Positions 17,254-26,229 are shown, counted from the stretch's first letter. The stretch: DNA of 64,000 bases from Marinococcus luteus (GCF_900106595.1 NZ_FNNC01000007.1:124001-188000), one strand, 5' to 3'. The notes: a model not told the origin generated them from the sequence alone. Translations and numbers: made by a program.

Positions 17254-18159
17254 ATGATCATCTTATATGCTGCTTTTTTTTCCTTCGTAACCCTGTCTGT
17301 CTACACCCTGCTCAGCTACCGTTTTGACAAAGCGTACGTGATCGAGCGCCGGATCCAGACATACTTTTATCCTGACCGGGGAGAGCAGACAGAAGAAAAT
17401 CCAACGTTTTACGAGCGTGTCGTACAGCCGGGATGGAAAAAAATAAAAAAGTTTTATCAGCGCAAGATGAACCGCGGAAAAGTGACAGAGCTCGAACAAC
17501 GGCTGCTGCAGGCAGGGCGTCCCTTCGGGTGGAATCCTGTAGATTTTAATATCTTCCGTGGAATTCTTATGGTCGCTCTCCCCCTGGCTGCGGTTATTTT
17601 ATCGTGGGCGGCAGCGACAGCACTGCTTCCTGCTGTACTGATGGTGGTATTTGCTCTTGCTCTCGCCTGGTTGATGCCGAGCTATTACTTAAAAATGAAA
17701 GCCACGCAGCGAAACAAACAAGCTTTGAAGGAACTTCCGGACGTATTGGATCTGCTCACGATTTGTCTGGAATCGGGTCTGGGCTTTGATGCAGCTTTAA
17801 ATAATGTAACGGCCAGAAAAAAAGGAGTTTTGATTGACGAGTTTAAAGTGTGCCTCGAAGAGCTCCGGCTCGGCCGCACGAGAAAGGATGCCCTGAACGG
17901 GCTGAAGGAAAGGCTTACGGTCGATGAACTGAACGCTTTTATATACAATATCATTCAGGCAGAAAAGCTCGGTATTGGTATGGTAAACGTATTGAAGATC
18001 CAGGCGGAGGACGTCCGGGAAGGCCGGCGCCAGCGTGCAGAGGAAGCGGCGATGAAGGCTCCGATTAAAATGATGTTTCCGCTTGTCTTGTTTATTTTTC
18101 CAACGTTATTTATTGTGCTGCTCGGCCCGGCGATCCTGCAGTTTATGGACGCATTCTAA
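17254..18159 (+). CDS. tadC: TadC inner-membrane platform protein
   Basis: A 301-residue paralogue of TadB with the same GspF fold: N-terminal helix, a pair of central helices (about 90-145), a cytoplasmic T2SSF domain (LPDVLDLLTICLESGLGFDA) and a C-terminal membrane segment (MFPLVLFIFPTLFIVLLGP). TadB and TadC act together under the pilus. The ATG at 17254 directly follows the tadB stop. It is the last gene of the locus and is closed by a terminator. Confidence 0.92.
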   Translation: MIILYAAFFSFVTLSVYTLLSYRFDKAYVIERRIQTYFYPDRGEQTEENPTFYERVVQPGWKKIKKFYQRKMNRGKVTELEQRLLQAGRPFGWNPVDFNIFRGILMVALPLAAVILSWAAATALLPAVLMVVFALALAWLMPSYYLKMKATQRNKQALKELPDVLDLLTICLESGLGFDAALNNVTARKKGVLIDEFKVCLEELRLGRTRKDALNGLKERLTVDELNAFIYNIIQAEKLGIGMVNVLKIQAEDVREGRRQRAEEAAMKAPIKMMFPLVLFIFPTLFIVLLGPAILQFMDAF

Positions 18160-18195
18160 AAGGAGTCTCTTCCATTACGGAAAAGACTCCTTTTT
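18159..18195 (+). terminator. Terminator of the Tad locus
   Basis: AAAGGAGTCT...AGACTCCTTT stem followed by TTTT after tadC. Confidence 0.85.
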
Positions 18196-18201
18196 GTGTG
18201 C

Positions 18202-18336
18202 TTAAAAATGAACGACATAGACGGCCCCGGCCAATACGATGCGGTATAAAGCAAACGGGATCAGACGGATTTTGTTGATAAGCTTTAAGGAAAAGAAGAG
18301 CAATTTATTTCGTTTTCTACGAACAGCGAGTGAAAG
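18202..18336 (-). pseudogene. C-terminal remnant of an undecaprenyl-diphosphatase (UppP/BacA) gene
   Basis: On the minus strand a 44-codon frame with no start codon ends at TAA 18202-18204. Its translation ends in LKLINKIRLIPFALYRIVLA then GAVYVVHF, the pattern of the last membrane helix of UppP (LLxxIxxxxxxPFxxYRIxLG). The frame is closed upstream by a stop at 18337-18339, so only the end of the gene survives. It lies between two terminators, directly after tadC. Assignment is by remembered family pattern. Confidence 0.6.
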
Positions 18337-18365
18337 TTAAAATACTGACCTCTCAGTATTATGCA

Positions 18366-18396
18366 AACAAAAACCCGGAGAACAATTCTCCGGGTT
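18366..18396 (-). terminator. Terminator of the CorC-type gene
   Basis: AACCCGGAGAA pairs with TTCTCCGGGTT, with a T-tract on the minus strand (A run at 18367-18372 on the plus strand). Confidence 0.8.
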
Positions 18397-18404
18397 CAAG
18401 TGTA

Positions 18405-19646
18405 TTAGTCTTCCTCTTCTTCCTCTTCTTTCACGACGCGTACGCGTTTGATCTGATTATTATCCATTGTCAGTACTTCAAAATGAAGATTTTCGTACTG
18501 GAAGGTTTCCCCCTCCTCAGGAATATGATCGAATTCCCGGTAGAGCAGTCCGGCAATAATATCCTCTTCTTCTTCCACGCGGGTATTAAAGATTTCGTTG
18601 AAGCGGCTGATGGCGAGCTTTCCATCACAGATGATAACCTCGTCGGTCAGCTCCTCAATCAACTGCTCGGAGCGGGTATCATGCTCGTCTTCAATCTCCT
18701 GGCCGATCATTGCTTCGATAATGTCCTCTTGGGTGACCATGCCCATCGTACCGCCGTATTCATCGAGGACTACTGCAAGGTGCTTCTGCTCATTCAGCAT
18801 CCGTTTAAACACGTTGTCGACAGAATTGGTCTCTACTACATACAAAGGGTTGTTATCAATAAAATCATTAAGGGTTTTGTCGTTTTGTTCAGCCCAGATG
18901 AGGAGCAGTTTGGCATGAAAAACACCGACGATATGATCCATATTATCGTTGTATACCGGATACCGGGTATGATTGTGATTTATGGTAATGTCACGTACTT
19001 CCTGAAAGCCACTCTCGATCGGGATCCCGGTAATCTCCATACGCGGGACCTTCAATACGTCACGTATATCCTTACGGTAAAAATCAATTACCCGCTTAAT
19101 CCGGTCCTGCTCCTGCTTTTCAAAGGTTCCCTCCGAAGAGGCCACGTCGACCATCGTTTTGATCTCTTCGCGCGAATACGTCTGTGATGGTCCTTCGCCC
19201 CGGGTGATCAGCTTGATCACCCCGCGTGTGAAAGAATTCAGTAAAAACGTGAGCGGCTTAAAGATGAATACGAGCACCGCAATTACCGGTGCGACTATGT
19301 AAGCCACCTTGTCTGCAAAGGTAGCAGCAATAGATTTAGGCAGAACTTCCGCGAAAATGATAAGCACGAACGTCAAAATAGCCGTAGCGATGCCGACAGA
19401 AAAATCGTAATTCAGGGCGAGCACGGTAACGAGGGTAGGAAGCATAATATTGGAGATGTTGTTTCCGATGAGGATGGCTGTAATTAATTCATCCGGTTTT
19501 CTCGTCAGTTTTAATAAATTTTTCGCCCGTTTGTCGTTTTCTTCGGCACGGGACTGCATTCGTGCCCGGTTTGCTGCTGTTAAAGCTGTTTCGCTTCCTG
19601 ATAAAAAGAAGGAAACGAATAAAAAGAATATAATAACCGCTATCAT
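18405..19646 (-). CDS. CNNM/CBS-domain membrane protein, HlyC/CorC family
   Basis: A 413-residue protein with an N-terminal CNNM domain (three to four helices in about residues 1-190; GSETALTAANRARMQSRAE is the usual first cytoplasmic loop), two CBS domains (about 205-325, including LDEYGGTMGMVTQEDIIEA) and a C-terminal CorC_HlyC domain. The tail is unusually acidic (EEEEEED). Relatives export or regulate Mg2+/Na+; Bacillus homologues support magnesium efflux. It is often misnamed hemolysin. GGAGG precedes the ATG. Monocistronic, with its own terminator. Confidence 0.9.
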   Translation of the reverse strand: MIAVIIFFLFVSFFLSGSETALTAANRARMQSRAEENDKRAKNLLKLTRKPDELITAILIGNNISNIMLPTLVTVLALNYDFSVGIATAILTFVLIIFAEVLPKSIAATFADKVAYIVAPVIAVLVFIFKPLTFLLNSFTRGVIKLITRGEGPSQTYSREEIKTMVDVASSEGTFEKQEQDRIKRVIDFYRKDIRDVLKVPRMEITGIPIESGFQEVRDITINHNHTRYPVYNDNMDHIVGVFHAKLLLIWAEQNDKTLNDFIDNNPLYVVETNSVDNVFKRMLNEQKHLAVVLDEYGGTMGMVTQEDIIEAMIGQEIEDEHDTRSEQLIEELTDEVIICDGKLAISRFNEIFNTRVEEEEDIIAGLLYREFDHIPEEGETFQYENLHFEVLTMDNNQIKRVRVVKEEEEEED

Positions 19647-20182
19647 AAGTAACCTCCACTGGCGTATTCTCTACATATTATTTCCTGGGTGCAGTAAATT
19701 AAACGTTTCAAACAAATATCCAACATTAAAAATAACATAAAACAGTCCGGGAGGATTTAAATATGCAAAAAGATTTTATTCCCATTTTTCCTGTATGAGG
19801 AAAAATAAAATAAAGGCATGAAACTTTGAAGTATATTTGTAACGCATCAAAATTGCACATGGCCAAATAGAAACAAAAAATATATGGAAACAAATGAAGA
19901 TAACAGTCCAGTTACCACTCCGCTCGAAGAAGTATTTCATCTCGAGTAAAAATCAGAACTATCTCCGCTGAAAATAAATTTATCGGCGGATATTTTGTTC
20001 AAAATGCGTAAAAACGGGAATAGAAAAGTATAAAGAAGGTGGCTGTCAGGCGTACAAAAAGAACATGGGGGGGAATGCGGATGAACAGCCGTACACGTGA
20101 ATGGCCAATGTTTAAGTAAATCGTTCAGGAAACCCCGGTTTAATCTTTTGATAAAACTCAGCTGCAAAAAGGGGGAGTACCA
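19647..20182 (+). other. Intergenic region with at most tiny reading frames and one hairpin
   Basis: No standard gene is seen. Three tiny frames exist: 11 codons at 19763 with GGGAGG upstream, 21 codons at 19884-19949 (encoding METNEDNSPVTTPLEEVFHL and one more residue) without a binding site, and 12 codons at 20081 behind GGGGGG. TCCGCTGA (19964-19971) pairs with TCGGCGGA (19983-19990) and is followed by TATTTTG, a possible weak terminator for a short plus-strand transcript that would include the 21-codon frame. Confidence 0.3.
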
Positions 20183-20365
20183 ATGAACCGCCGATTGATT
20201 GACGACGAATATGAACGTGAAATAGACCGCATGGTTAATGAAGGCGGATATATTCCTGTGGAAATAGATTTTATAAAAAAACGGGCTAAAGTTAAAAAGG
20301 ATAAAGATGAAAGCACTAAGGAGAAGCAGGACAAAGAAGCAGACGACTCTAAAGAAAAAGCCTGA
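20183..20365 (+). CDS. Small charged hypothetical protein (60 residues)
   Basis: An open frame with a good binding site (AAAGGGGG about 9 bases before the ATG). The N-terminal 36 residues (MNRRLIDDEYEREIDRMVNE, then GGYIPVEIDFIKK) look folded; the last 24 are Lys/Glu/Asp-rich and probably disordered. No membrane segment or signal peptide. I do not recognise the family. A terminator follows at 20384, so it is a complete transcription unit. Confidence 0.6.
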   Translation: MNRRLIDDEYEREIDRMVNEGGYIPVEIDFIKKRAKVKKDKDESTKEKQDKEADDSKEKA

Positions 20366-20383
20366 ATATAGTAGTGAAAGTTA

Positions 20384-20412
20384 ACAGCTGCCACCGGCGG
20401 CTGTTTATTTTT
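20384..20412 (+). terminator. Rho-independent terminator
   Basis: ACAGCTGCC-ACC-GGCGGCTGT hairpin with TTTATTTTTG downstream. Confidence 0.7.
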
Positions 20413-20576
20413 GTCGACAAAAATAAATAAAGATGGAAAAAAAAGGTAATATTCTGCTATACTTATTTAATCTGTGTAAGAAGTGCACATTTCATCAAGC
20501 CTTTTGTATCAATGTACGAAGTTGGTTTATGGAATGTAAATCACAATATTGTACAGCAAATGTTCAAAAGACTGCG

Positions 20577-20592
20577 ATGAAAACGTATACAT
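20577..20592 (+). promoter_or_regulatory. Catabolite-responsive element (cre), perfect consensus
   Basis: ATGAAAACGTATACAT matches the CcpA-binding consensus WTGNAARCGNWWWCAW at every position. It ends 50 bases before the PRD-regulator start, downstream of a possible TATACT -10 at 20458-20463, a position typical of CcpA roadblock repression. It implies glucose repression of the following PTS operon. Confidence 0.75.
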
Positions 20593-20642
20593 TTCGATTA
20601 CAGCGGCTGATAGAATAAAAATTAACCAAAGGGGGGAAGGAG

Positions 20643-22700
20643 ATGCCGCTAAGTGAACGGGATAATGAAATATTAAATGAACTAATCCGCAATCCATCGG
20701 TCACTAGCATGGCGCTTGAAGAAAAGCATCAACTGACACGAAGACAGCTGGGCTACAGCATTAATAAAGTAAACGACTGGCTCTTAAGCAAAGACCTTCC
20801 GGTTATTGAAAGAACGCGCCAGGGGCATTTCATTATTGATCAGTCCGTTTACACCAATTTCGGTATGGATGAAGAAATCATTGCAGCTGAAAAACCAATA
20901 CTCACCGGGAAGCAGCGTACTTATTATCTTATTATGATGCTCGTCGGCAGCGAAGAGACGCTTTCATTAAATCATTTCACAAGTGAGCTGCAGCTGAGTA
21001 AAAACACCGTATTGAGTGAGCTGAAAGAAGCGCAGCAGTATCTCGATGACTATCATGTTCTAATCAAGTATTCCCGCAAAGAAGGTTATCTGGTTGACGG
21101 AAAAGAATTTCAAATCCGGAAACTGTTGATGAACGTGACGTATCAACTGCTGTTCATGCAGGATGGTGCGGCAAGAATCAAAAAAATAGCCGGAATTGAC
21201 GAGGAGGAACTCGATGATTACCGCAAACGGATTGAAAATGTCGAAAATAAGCTCAGCCTGAAATTTACTGATGAAAAACTGGAGACGATGCCTTATATAT
21301 TAGCTTTAATTTTAAAAAGAATTAAAAAAGGCTTTGCTGTTAATACATTTTCAATCCAGTATGAAGAGCTTTCGGATACGAAAGAGTACCAGGCGACAGA
21401 GGAAATATTTAAAAAAAATGAACACATCCCGATGGAAGAACGGTTGTTTGTCACGCTGCACCTGCTGACAGCAAGTGTTTACAGCATCTCTTTTCCGATG
21501 GAGGACGACGTGATACCGAATTTAGGCTCCGCCACAGATGACATGCTGCGCCAGTTTGAGAAAAGCGCCTGTGTGTACTTACACGAGCGCGACCAGCTGC
21601 TCAATAAGCTGCTTCAGCACATTAAGCCGGCTTATTACCGTATCAAATACCAATTGTCGGAGACATCATCCACACAGGTGCCGCTGAGTAAGGAATTCAA
21701 AGCTCTGCATCATCTGGTAAAGCAATCCACTGCGCCGCTTGAACAGTTAATCGGCAGCCGGATCCCGGACAGCGAGAGCAGCTTCATTACAATGCTGATC
21801 GGGGGCTGGATGAAAAGACAGGGCGAGAGTATTGAAAAGAAAGTAAAGGCCATTGTGGTGTGCCCTCAGGGTGTGTCTGTTTCAAGACTGATGCTTAATG
21901 AGCTGAGTGAGCTTTTTCCGGAATTTGTTTTCCTGGACTCTTTATCTGTACGGGAATTTCTTCATTACCATCTGGAGTATGACATTGTCTTCGCTCCGAC
22001 GTTTCTCGAAACTGACAAAAAACTGTTCGTAGTAAAAACATTTTTAGGCAGGGAAGAGCGGCAGCGGCTTCGCAAGCAGGTAATGCTCGAGCTTTACGGA
22101 TATCTGCCGAACCATCTGGACATCGATGAAATCATACAGATTATTGGCCGTCATGCTCATATTCATAATGAAGGTGCACTTATAGAAGATATTCAGAATT
22201 ATATTAATCAGGATAATGAAGATTCAGTAAATTACAGCATGGGCAAGGCTGAATACAATTTGGATGAATTAATCACTCCAGCTTCCATTACCCTGAAGGA
22301 TAAAGCAGGCGATTGGGAAGAGGCAGTTAAAGAGGGAGCCAGGCCGCTTCTCGAAAATAAAAGTATTACGGGCGACTATGTGGACAGTATGCTTCGCTAT
22401 ACCGAAGAAGACCCCTATATTGTAATAGGGCCAAATATTGCGATTCCCCACGCTTCTCCGGAAGACGGGGTGAATGAAGTAGGAATGAGTTTGTTAAGAC
22501 TGAAGGAAGGGGTTCTTTTTTCCGAAGAATACCGAATCAATCTGGTGATTGTCATTGCTGCTGTAGATAAACAGAAGCATATTCATGCGCTGATGCAGTT
22601 AATGAAGCTTGCAGGCTCACAAACCGCAAGAGATCAAATAACAGCCGCTGATTCCGTCAAAGATATATATAAAATTATTCAGTCGTATTCCAAAGACTGA
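20643..22700 (+). CDS. PRD-containing transcriptional activator (BglG/MtlR type) with EIIB-like and EIIA domains
   Basis: A 685-residue regulator. Domain order: helix-turn-helix (about 10-60), second HTH/Mga-like region (about 85-150), two PTS regulation domains (about 185-285 and 300-395), an EIIB-like domain with the phosphorylatable-type Cys in AIVVCPQGVSVSRLM, and a C-terminal fructose/mannitol-type EIIA domain with active His in NIAIPHASPEDGV. Such proteins switch sugar operons on when the cognate PTS is busy and HPr can phosphorylate the PRDs. ATG at 20643 follows GGGGGGAAGGAG. It heads the PTS operon and is preceded by the cre site. Confidence 0.9.
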   Translation: MPLSERDNEILNELIRNPSVTSMALEEKHQLTRRQLGYSINKVNDWLLSKDLPVIERTRQGHFIIDQSVYTNFGMDEEIIAAEKPILTGKQRTYYLIMMLVGSEETLSLNHFTSELQLSKNTVLSELKEAQQYLDDYHVLIKYSRKEGYLVDGKEFQIRKLLMNVTYQLLFMQDGAARIKKIAGIDEEELDDYRKRIENVENKLSLKFTDEKLETMPYILALILKRIKKGFAVNTFSIQYEELSDTKEYQATEEIFKKNEHIPMEERLFVTLHLLTASVYSISFPMEDDVIPNLGSATDDMLRQFEKSACVYLHERDQLLNKLLQHIKPAYYRIKYQLSETSSTQVPLSKEFKALHHLVKQSTAPLEQLIGSRIPDSESSFITMLIGGWMKRQGESIEKKVKAIVVCPQGVSVSRLMLNELSELFPEFVFLDSLSVREFLHYHLEYDIVFAPTFLETDKKLFVVKTFLGREERQRLRKQVMLELYGYLPNHLDIDEIIQIIGRHAHIHNEGALIEDIQNYINQDNEDSVNYSMGKAEYNLDELITPASITLKDKAGDWEEAVKEGARPLLENKSITGDYVDSMLRYTEEDPYIVIGPNIAIPHASPEDGVNEVGMSLLRLKEGVLFSEEYRINLVIVIAAVDKQKHIHALMQLMKLAGSQTARDQITAADSVKDIYKIIQSYSKD

Positions 22701-22736
22701 CCAAGAAAAATTTGAACTTCACCAAGGAGGGGCCTG

Positions 22737-23225
22737 ATGAGCGATTTGTATTTTGATACTCCTGTGATTCTTTTAGATATGGACGGGGGATCCAAAGAAG
22801 AAGTATTGCGGACAATGGCACAGAATTTAGTGAACAACGGACTGGTAAAACAAAGCTTCGTTGAAGCAGTGATCCAGCGGGAAAATGAATATGCTACCGG
22901 CCTGCCGACCGGAGACATTGCAGTTGCAATTCCTCATACAGATGTAGAACATGTAGAGCAAAAAGCGATCAGTGTAGGAATACTGAAGAATCCTGTCGAC
23001 TTTATCGTCATGGGAGACGATACGGAAACGGTACCGGTCAAGATAGTATTTATGCTTGCCATGGATGAGGCTCATTCCCAGCTGAAGCTGCTGCAGCAGC
23101 TTATGCAGGTGTTTCAGGACCAGAGTATTTTAAACGAGCTCATCAGTGCATCTGATGAAAAGCAGATCAAGCGGACCATGGAAGAGAAATTAGACGCGTT
23201 ATCCCTTAAAGGAGGTGAAAAATAA
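22737..23225 (+). CDS. PTS sugar transporter subunit IIA (fructose/galactitol type)
   Basis: A 162-residue soluble EIIA protein of the PTS_EIIA_2 family. The phospho-accepting histidine is in TGDIAVAIPHTDVEHV near residue 65. It passes phosphate from HPr to the IIB encoded next. AAGGAGG precedes the ATG. Its stop overlaps the IIB start by one base. The pairing with a galactitol-type IIB and IIC defines the transporter class. Confidence 0.92.
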   Translation: MSDLYFDTPVILLDMDGGSKEEVLRTMAQNLVNNGLVKQSFVEAVIQRENEYATGLPTGDIAVAIPHTDVEHVEQKAISVGILKNPVDFIVMGDDTETVPVKIVFMLAMDEAHSQLKLLQQLMQVFQDQSILNELISASDEKQIKRTMEEKLDALSLKGGEK

Positions 23226-23509
23226 TGGCAAAAAAACAAGTATTAGTAGCATGTGGAGCCGGTGTGGCAACTTCCACAGTTGTTAACGGTGCTATTGAAG
23301 ATATGGCCAAAGAACACAAGTTATCAGTGGATCTTAAACAGATTAAAATAGCGGAGGTAGAAAGCTACGTTGATACTGCTGACTTACTGGTAACAACGGC
23401 TACCATCAAGAAGGAATATCCGTTTCCGGTAATCAACGCACGTTCTTTCCTGACAGGGATTGGAATGGAAGATACCAAACAGGAAATTCTGGATGAATTG
23501 AAAAAATAA
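23225..23509 (+). CDS. PTS sugar transporter subunit IIB (galactitol type)
   Basis: A 94-residue protein with the phosphorylated cysteine near residue 10 in LVACGAGVATSTVV, as in galactitol-specific IIB. It phosphorylates the sugar on entry through IIC. The ATG overlaps the IIA stop, and AAAGGAGG sits just upstream. Confidence 0.92.
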   Translation: MAKKQVLVACGAGVATSTVVNGAIEDMAKEHKLSVDLKQIKIAEVESYVDTADLLVTTATIKKEYPFPVINARSFLTGIGMEDTKQEILDELKK

Positions 23510-23576
23510 GAGTATTCCGGTTTCCTGTTTTAAGGGGAAACCGGGCTCATTATTACAGGTATGAGGGGGAAGTGGC

Positions 23577-24839
23577 ATGCAAGGATTTGTAGATCTTGTG
23601 CAGGGATTTTTAGATCTCGGGGCAACAGTAATTTTACCAGTGGTTATCTTTTTGCTCGGTTTATTATTTGGGCAGAAGCCGGGAAAAGCATTCCGGTCCG
23701 GTCTAACAATCGGGGTAGCATTTGTAGGGATATTTCTTGTTGTTGACCTGCTGGTTAATAACTTAGGGCCGGCAGCGCAGGGAATGGTTGATCGATTAGG
23801 AGTTAACCTGGACGTAATTGACGTCGGCTGGCCGGCGACATCATCTATTGCCTGGGCTTCTACGGCAGTAGCAGCCTTTATTATTCCGTTAGGTTTGCTT
23901 GTAAACGTTATCATGCTTTTGACAAAAACAACGAAAACAATGAACGTGGATATTTGGAACTTTTGGCATTATACCTTTATGGCTGCGGTAGTATACACCG
24001 TATCCGACAGCATTATTCAAGGACTTATCGCTGCAGTTATCTTTCAAATTGTCACCTTGAAAATTGCTGACTGGACGGCTCCGATGGTGGAAGACTTTTA
24101 TGAGCTTCCCGGAGTATCAATCGCTACAGGAAGTACCGTATCGTACGCGCCAGGTATTTTTCTTGTAAAAGGTCTGCAGAAAATTCCCGGCATCAACCGT
24201 CTGAGCGCAGATCCGGACAGCATTCAGAGAAGATTCGGTGTGTTCGGCGAATCCATCTTTATCGGGTTGTTTCTCGGTGTTGTAATTGGCGCCTTAGCTG
24301 GTTACAGCGTAGGTGAAGTAATCGAAATCGGGATGGCCATGGCTGCTGTTATGGTACTGATGCCACGGATGGTTAAGATTTTGATGGAAGGCTTAATGCC
24401 TGTATCAGAGTCAGCCAGAAACTGGTTGAATAAACACTTCAGCAACAAAGAAATTTACATCGGCCTGGATGCAGCTGTTCTTCTGGGACACCCATCCGTT
24501 ATTGCAACTGCATTGATCCTTGTACCGATTACGGTTGTACTGGCAGTGTTTCTGCCTGGTAACGCTCTGCTTCCGTTTGGTGACCTGGCGACAATTCCAT
24601 TTGTTGTTGCGTTTATCGTCGGGGCAGCGAGAGGTAACATTATACACTCTGTGCTGGTAGGCACCGTGATGATTGCCCTTTCACTATACATGGCTACAGA
24701 TATCGCAAACGTATTTACGACAATGGCTCAAAACGCTGATTTTGACATGCCGGAAGATTCCGCGCGAATTTCAAGTATTGACCAGGGCGGAAACCTTATC
24801 AACTGGCTCATCTGGAGATTCTTCGAACTGTTTAATTAA
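23577..24839 (+). CDS. PTS sugar transporter subunit IIC (galactitol family, GatC-like)
   Basis: A 420-residue membrane permease with about ten helices, of the EIIC-GAT family. A typical stretch is LPGVSIATGSTVSYAPGIFLV; the conserved FGVFGESIFIGLFLGVVIGA region is also present. It translocates a polyol while IIB phosphorylates it. The substrate could be galactitol, or another polyol such as arabitol or ribitol; sequence inspection alone cannot decide. ATG at 23577 with GAGGGGG upstream. Confidence 0.9.
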   Translation: MQGFVDLVQGFLDLGATVILPVVIFLLGLLFGQKPGKAFRSGLTIGVAFVGIFLVVDLLVNNLGPAAQGMVDRLGVNLDVIDVGWPATSSIAWASTAVAAFIIPLGLLVNVIMLLTKTTKTMNVDIWNFWHYTFMAAVVYTVSDSIIQGLIAAVIFQIVTLKIADWTAPMVEDFYELPGVSIATGSTVSYAPGIFLVKGLQKIPGINRLSADPDSIQRRFGVFGESIFIGLFLGVVIGALAGYSVGEVIEIGMAMAAVMVLMPRMVKILMEGLMPVSESARNWLNKHFSNKEIYIGLDAAVLLGHPSVIATALILVPITVVLAVFLPGNALLPFGDLATIPFVVAFIVGAARGNIIHSVLVGTVMIALSLYMATDIANVFTTMAQNADFDMPEDSARISSIDQGGNLINWLIWRFFELFN

Positions 24840-24893
24840 TTTCCCTCTCAGGCAGGATATACATGAAAATTAACACATCGGGAGGAAAAGAGC

Positions 24894-25925
24894 ATGAAAG
24901 CATTGGTAAAAACAGATTTAGAGCATGGAAGTATCGAAGTACAGGATAAACAGGAGCCAACGCCCGGGAAAGACCAGGTGAAAATCAAAGTAAAATATGC
25001 CGGGGTCTGCGGCACTGATATTCATGCCTATGAAGGTCACTATAAAGTTAATGCGCCGGTGACGCTTGGCCATGAATTTGCCGGGGAAGTGGTAGAAGTC
25101 GGCGAAGGAGTCAGCGATTTTAAGCCCGGGGACCGGGTCACCTCCGAAACGACGTTCTATATCTGCGGCGAGTGCCGGTACTGCCGGGCTGGCGACTACA
25201 ATTTATGCAGTTGGCGCAAAGGGCTTGGCAATCAGTACGACGGTGCCTTTGCAAAGTATTTAATAGCCCGGAAAGCGAGTCTTCATCATCTTCCGGAAAA
25301 TGTCGACTACCAGTCAGCGGCGATGACAGAACCGCTTGCCTGCACGCATCACGCGGTAGCTAAAACAGAGATCTCGGATGGGGAAATTGCGGTCGTTATC
25401 GGCCCGGGGCCTATCGGCCTGTTCACTGCCCAGGTGGCACAAAGCAGGGGAGCCAGAGTTATTATAACCGGGCTTACAAATGATAAAGTACGTCTGGAAA
25501 AGGCGAGAGAGCTCGGAATTGATTACGTTGTTAATTCGCAGGAAGAAGATCTTCATGAATTCGTCAACAGTGTAACCGATGGGTACGGGGCAGACATCGT
25601 TTTTGAATGTTCAGGTGCTGTACCGGCGGCCAAACAGGCAATTGGGCTGCTGCGGAAAAAAGGTCAATACGCCCAGGTGGGCATTTTCACTACACCGGAT
25701 ATTCAATTTGACTTTGATAAAGTAATTCAAAAAGAAATTCGTGTAGTTGGAAGCCGCAGCCAGAAGCCTGCTGACTGGGAGCCTTCGCTTGAACTGATGA
25801 ACAGCGGGCTTGTGAATGCCCGGGCGATGGTCACTCACGAATTCGACATCACAGAATGGGATCAGGCCTACCAAAAAATTAAAGACGGAGAAGCTATTAA
25901 AGTACTGCTTACGCCTGTGGATTAG
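24894..25925 (+). CDS. Zinc-dependent alcohol/polyol dehydrogenase (MDR family)
   Basis: A 343-residue medium-chain dehydrogenase. The catalytic zinc ligand Cys is in AGVCGTDIHAYEGH and the His-Glu pair in LGHEFAGEVVEVG. The structural zinc lobe has four cysteines (ICGECRYCRAGDYNLC), and the Rossmann motif is VIGPGPIGLFTAQVA. It resembles sorbitol/threonine dehydrogenases and should oxidise the imported polyol phosphate using NAD(P). AGGAGG-type site before the ATG. It is the first of two such enzymes in the operon. Confidence 0.88.
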   Translation: MKALVKTDLEHGSIEVQDKQEPTPGKDQVKIKVKYAGVCGTDIHAYEGHYKVNAPVTLGHEFAGEVVEVGEGVSDFKPGDRVTSETTFYICGECRYCRAGDYNLCSWRKGLGNQYDGAFAKYLIARKASLHHLPENVDYQSAAMTEPLACTHHAVAKTEISDGEIAVVIGPGPIGLFTAQVAQSRGARVIITGLTNDKVRLEKARELGIDYVVNSQEEDLHEFVNSVTDGYGADIVFECSGAVPAAKQAIGLLRKKGQYAQVGIFTTPDIQFDFDKVIQKEIRVVGSRSQKPADWEPSLELMNSGLVNARAMVTHEFDITEWDQAYQKIKDGEAIKVLLTPVD

Positions 25926-26034
25926 TACGCAGGTACTAATGCACGGAAAGGCAGGGAGCCCGGAAAAGAAACAGCTCCCTGTCCGCCGTCAGCGGCGGAA
26001 AAATACTCATTGAAAAGAAGCAGGGAGGAAAACT

Positions 26035-26202
26035 ATGACAGAACTAATGCTTGATTTTATGTTGGGACCGATGCGTGCGATCGGTGAATTTTATTTTGAC
26101 TACCAAATGATTTTCAATCCGATTATTGTTGGTGCGGCGTTAATAAAAATTTTGTTTGGAAAGAAAAAAGTAAAAAACGAATCAGCGAATTCAGAATCGT
26201 AA
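26035..26202 (+). CDS. Unrecognised 55-residue membrane protein inside the PTS operon
   Basis: ATG at 26035 with GGAGG 9-10 bases upstream opens 55 codons to TAA at 26200-26202, 27 bases before the next gene. The N-terminal half (MTELMLDFMLGPMRAIGEFY) is amphipathic; IFNPIIVGAALIKILFG is one membrane segment, followed by KKKVKNESANSES, a positive then polar tail. Position and binding site argue that it is expressed with the operon. It could be a small accessory subunit of the transporter or of the dehydrogenases; I know no family. Confidence 0.6.
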   Translation: MTELMLDFMLGPMRAIGEFYFDYQMIFNPIIVGAALIKILFGKKKVKNESANSES

Positions 26203-26229
26203 TATCGTTTCTTTTGAAGGGAGAAGAAC

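Noticed and set aside
19884-19949. 21-codon frame before a weak hairpin
   Set aside because: Protein-like sequence but no ribosome binding site; kept only in the description of the intergenic region.
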